This document shows, one piece after another, positions 63,302 to 64,000 of a stretch of 64,000 nucleotides of DNA. The stretch spans positions 68,523,521-68,587,520 of the forward strand of contig CM076847.1 in the NCBI GenBank assembly GCA_039519185.1. The letters are read 5' to 3'. This DNA is from Astragalus membranaceus. Lineage: Eukaryota > Streptophyta > Magnoliopsida > Fabales > Fabaceae. Under the pieces are notes generated by a model. That model was not told where the DNA came from. It saw only the letters and a list, made by a program, of their open reading frames with translations, and searched no databases. The stretch's first letter is position 1, and the number at the start of each line of letters is the position of its first letter. Position numbers and translations under genes: made by a program.

Positions 63302-64000
63302 TCACAAAAACTGAAGAAGACAAAACCAGGTGCATGCCAATCCTAACAATCCTAAAGTATTTAAGTTCTGTTTGCTGGGTGAGTTTCCTGCAAAAACAAA
63401 TAGGTGCATTTAAATATCATAAAATATATCTGCAATAGTGTGCCACCAAATTTATACTGTTTACCTAATTGAAGATAGTTGTTCCTAATGTTCCATTCAA
63501 AATCCCAGTGTTCCCTATCATTTTTCAGTGTCCAATAAGACCAACCAAACGAAGCTGCATTATAGACATCTAACTGTGCTTTTCCAAAGTGCTGATAATC
63601 TTTTTGAGATCCATTTGTCATGCTCCACTCATTCACCCACTCTCCTGAAATCAACCATTTTCAACTTGAGAAAAACAAGACTTTGCAAGAAGAAGAAAAG
63701 GTTTTACAAATTCAGACAATGTTTATGTATGCATACAAGAATTTTCATAAAGTTAAGGTTTATAACTGTGAAGCATCTAATGCTCTGTCAAAGAAACAGA
63801 AAGGAAAGTTGTCTTACCAATAAAAATGAGCGGGCCATTTGAACTGTTCAAGGATTGCAACAGACCTTCCCGGCTTTTGTATATGTATTGTATGTTATCG
63901 ACAGCGCTCATATTAACAAAAAATGTGTCAAAGAGATTGTAGAAATGCAAATCCAAAACTACGTTGTCAGATCCTATGTTGGTATGATAAAGTTCCAAAG
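63302..64000 (-). CDS. GH5 family glycoside hydrolase (glucan 1,3-beta-glucosidase-like), last three exons
   Basis: Exons on the minus strand: 64000-63818 (partial), 63644-63465 and 63387-63302, joined by GT-AG introns (donors GTAAGAC and GTAAAC; acceptors TTTCAG and TGCAG), all phase 1. The coding text includes MELYHTNIGSDNVVLDLHFY, a Gly codon split by the first intron giving IG|EWVNEW, ASFGWSYWTLKNDREHWDFE and NYLQLG, then a short hydrophobic tail (LGLLGLACTWFCLLQFL) to a TGA at 63302. These are features of plant GH5 proteins annotated as glucan 1,3-beta-glucosidases. The Glu of GEW corresponds to the catalytic nucleophile known from fungal exo-1,3-beta-glucanases. The hydrophobic tail suggests a membrane or GPI-type anchor. 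The N-terminal part, with the acid/base Glu, is beyond the window. No damage is seen. Confidence 0.9.

Overview
The window is plant nuclear DNA, almost certainly from a legume (Fabaceae). The evidence is a Tat/Ogre-lineage Ty3/gypsy element with an upstream ORF1 and a pol intron, Athila elements with tRNA-Asp primer sites, CACTA elements with CACTACAA ends, short MITEs whose ends read GGTTAAATATG, and tRNA-derived SINEs. Host coding sequence is confined to the last 4 kb: a single-exon MIZU-KUSSEI1-like gene (60789-61463, +) and the 3' exons of a glycoside hydrolase family 5 gene (63302-64000, -).

Layout. 1-2674: right end of a CACTA element carrying the first exon of its transposase gene (-). 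2675-9510: unclassified repeats, including a GC-rich minisatellite between two ~120-bp direct repeats, a gypsy/TRIM-like LTR fragment and the right end of a second CACTA. 9512-9913: a MITE. 10009-17972: a decayed Athila element (+), cut at its env-like ORF. 17973-36545: a complete-looking Ogre-type element (-) with two LTRs, ORF1, gag-pro with a G-patch, a 195-bp intron and an open RT/RNaseH/INT frame. 36546-41655: a decayed Ty1/copia element (-), itself split by a 1.5-kb non-autonomous CACTA at 38393-39923. 41656-47060: SINE, orphan exon, another non-autonomous CACTA, MITE and SINE. 47061-56270: a young, structurally complete Athila element (-) with 5-bp target duplication GGTCC. 56276-60700: SINEs, an LTR fragment, a tRNA-Lys-like half and a decayed LINE. 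60700-64000: the two host genes with one SINE between them.

Insertion order can partly be read. The CACTA entered the copia element (3-bp duplication TTT). The Ogre LTR ends abut two different, unrelated truncated elements (Athila on the left, copia on the right) and have no matching target duplication. The Ogre unit is therefore best read as a recombinant of two insertions, or as a misjoin. The Athila at 47061 entered just downstream of a SINE.

I found no new enzymatic or defence system. The least expected signals are (i) an imperfect palindrome (core TTGCYCCAGCAA) recurring more than 20 times in the LTR, leader, coding linkers and 3' region of the Athila at 10-17 kb; (ii) the mismatched flanks of the Ogre unit; (iii) a perfect 34-bp hairpin at a CACTA end; (iv) the same A7 integrase frameshift in two diverged Athila elements; and (v) a conserved motif 48-49 bp after both Athila integrase stops.
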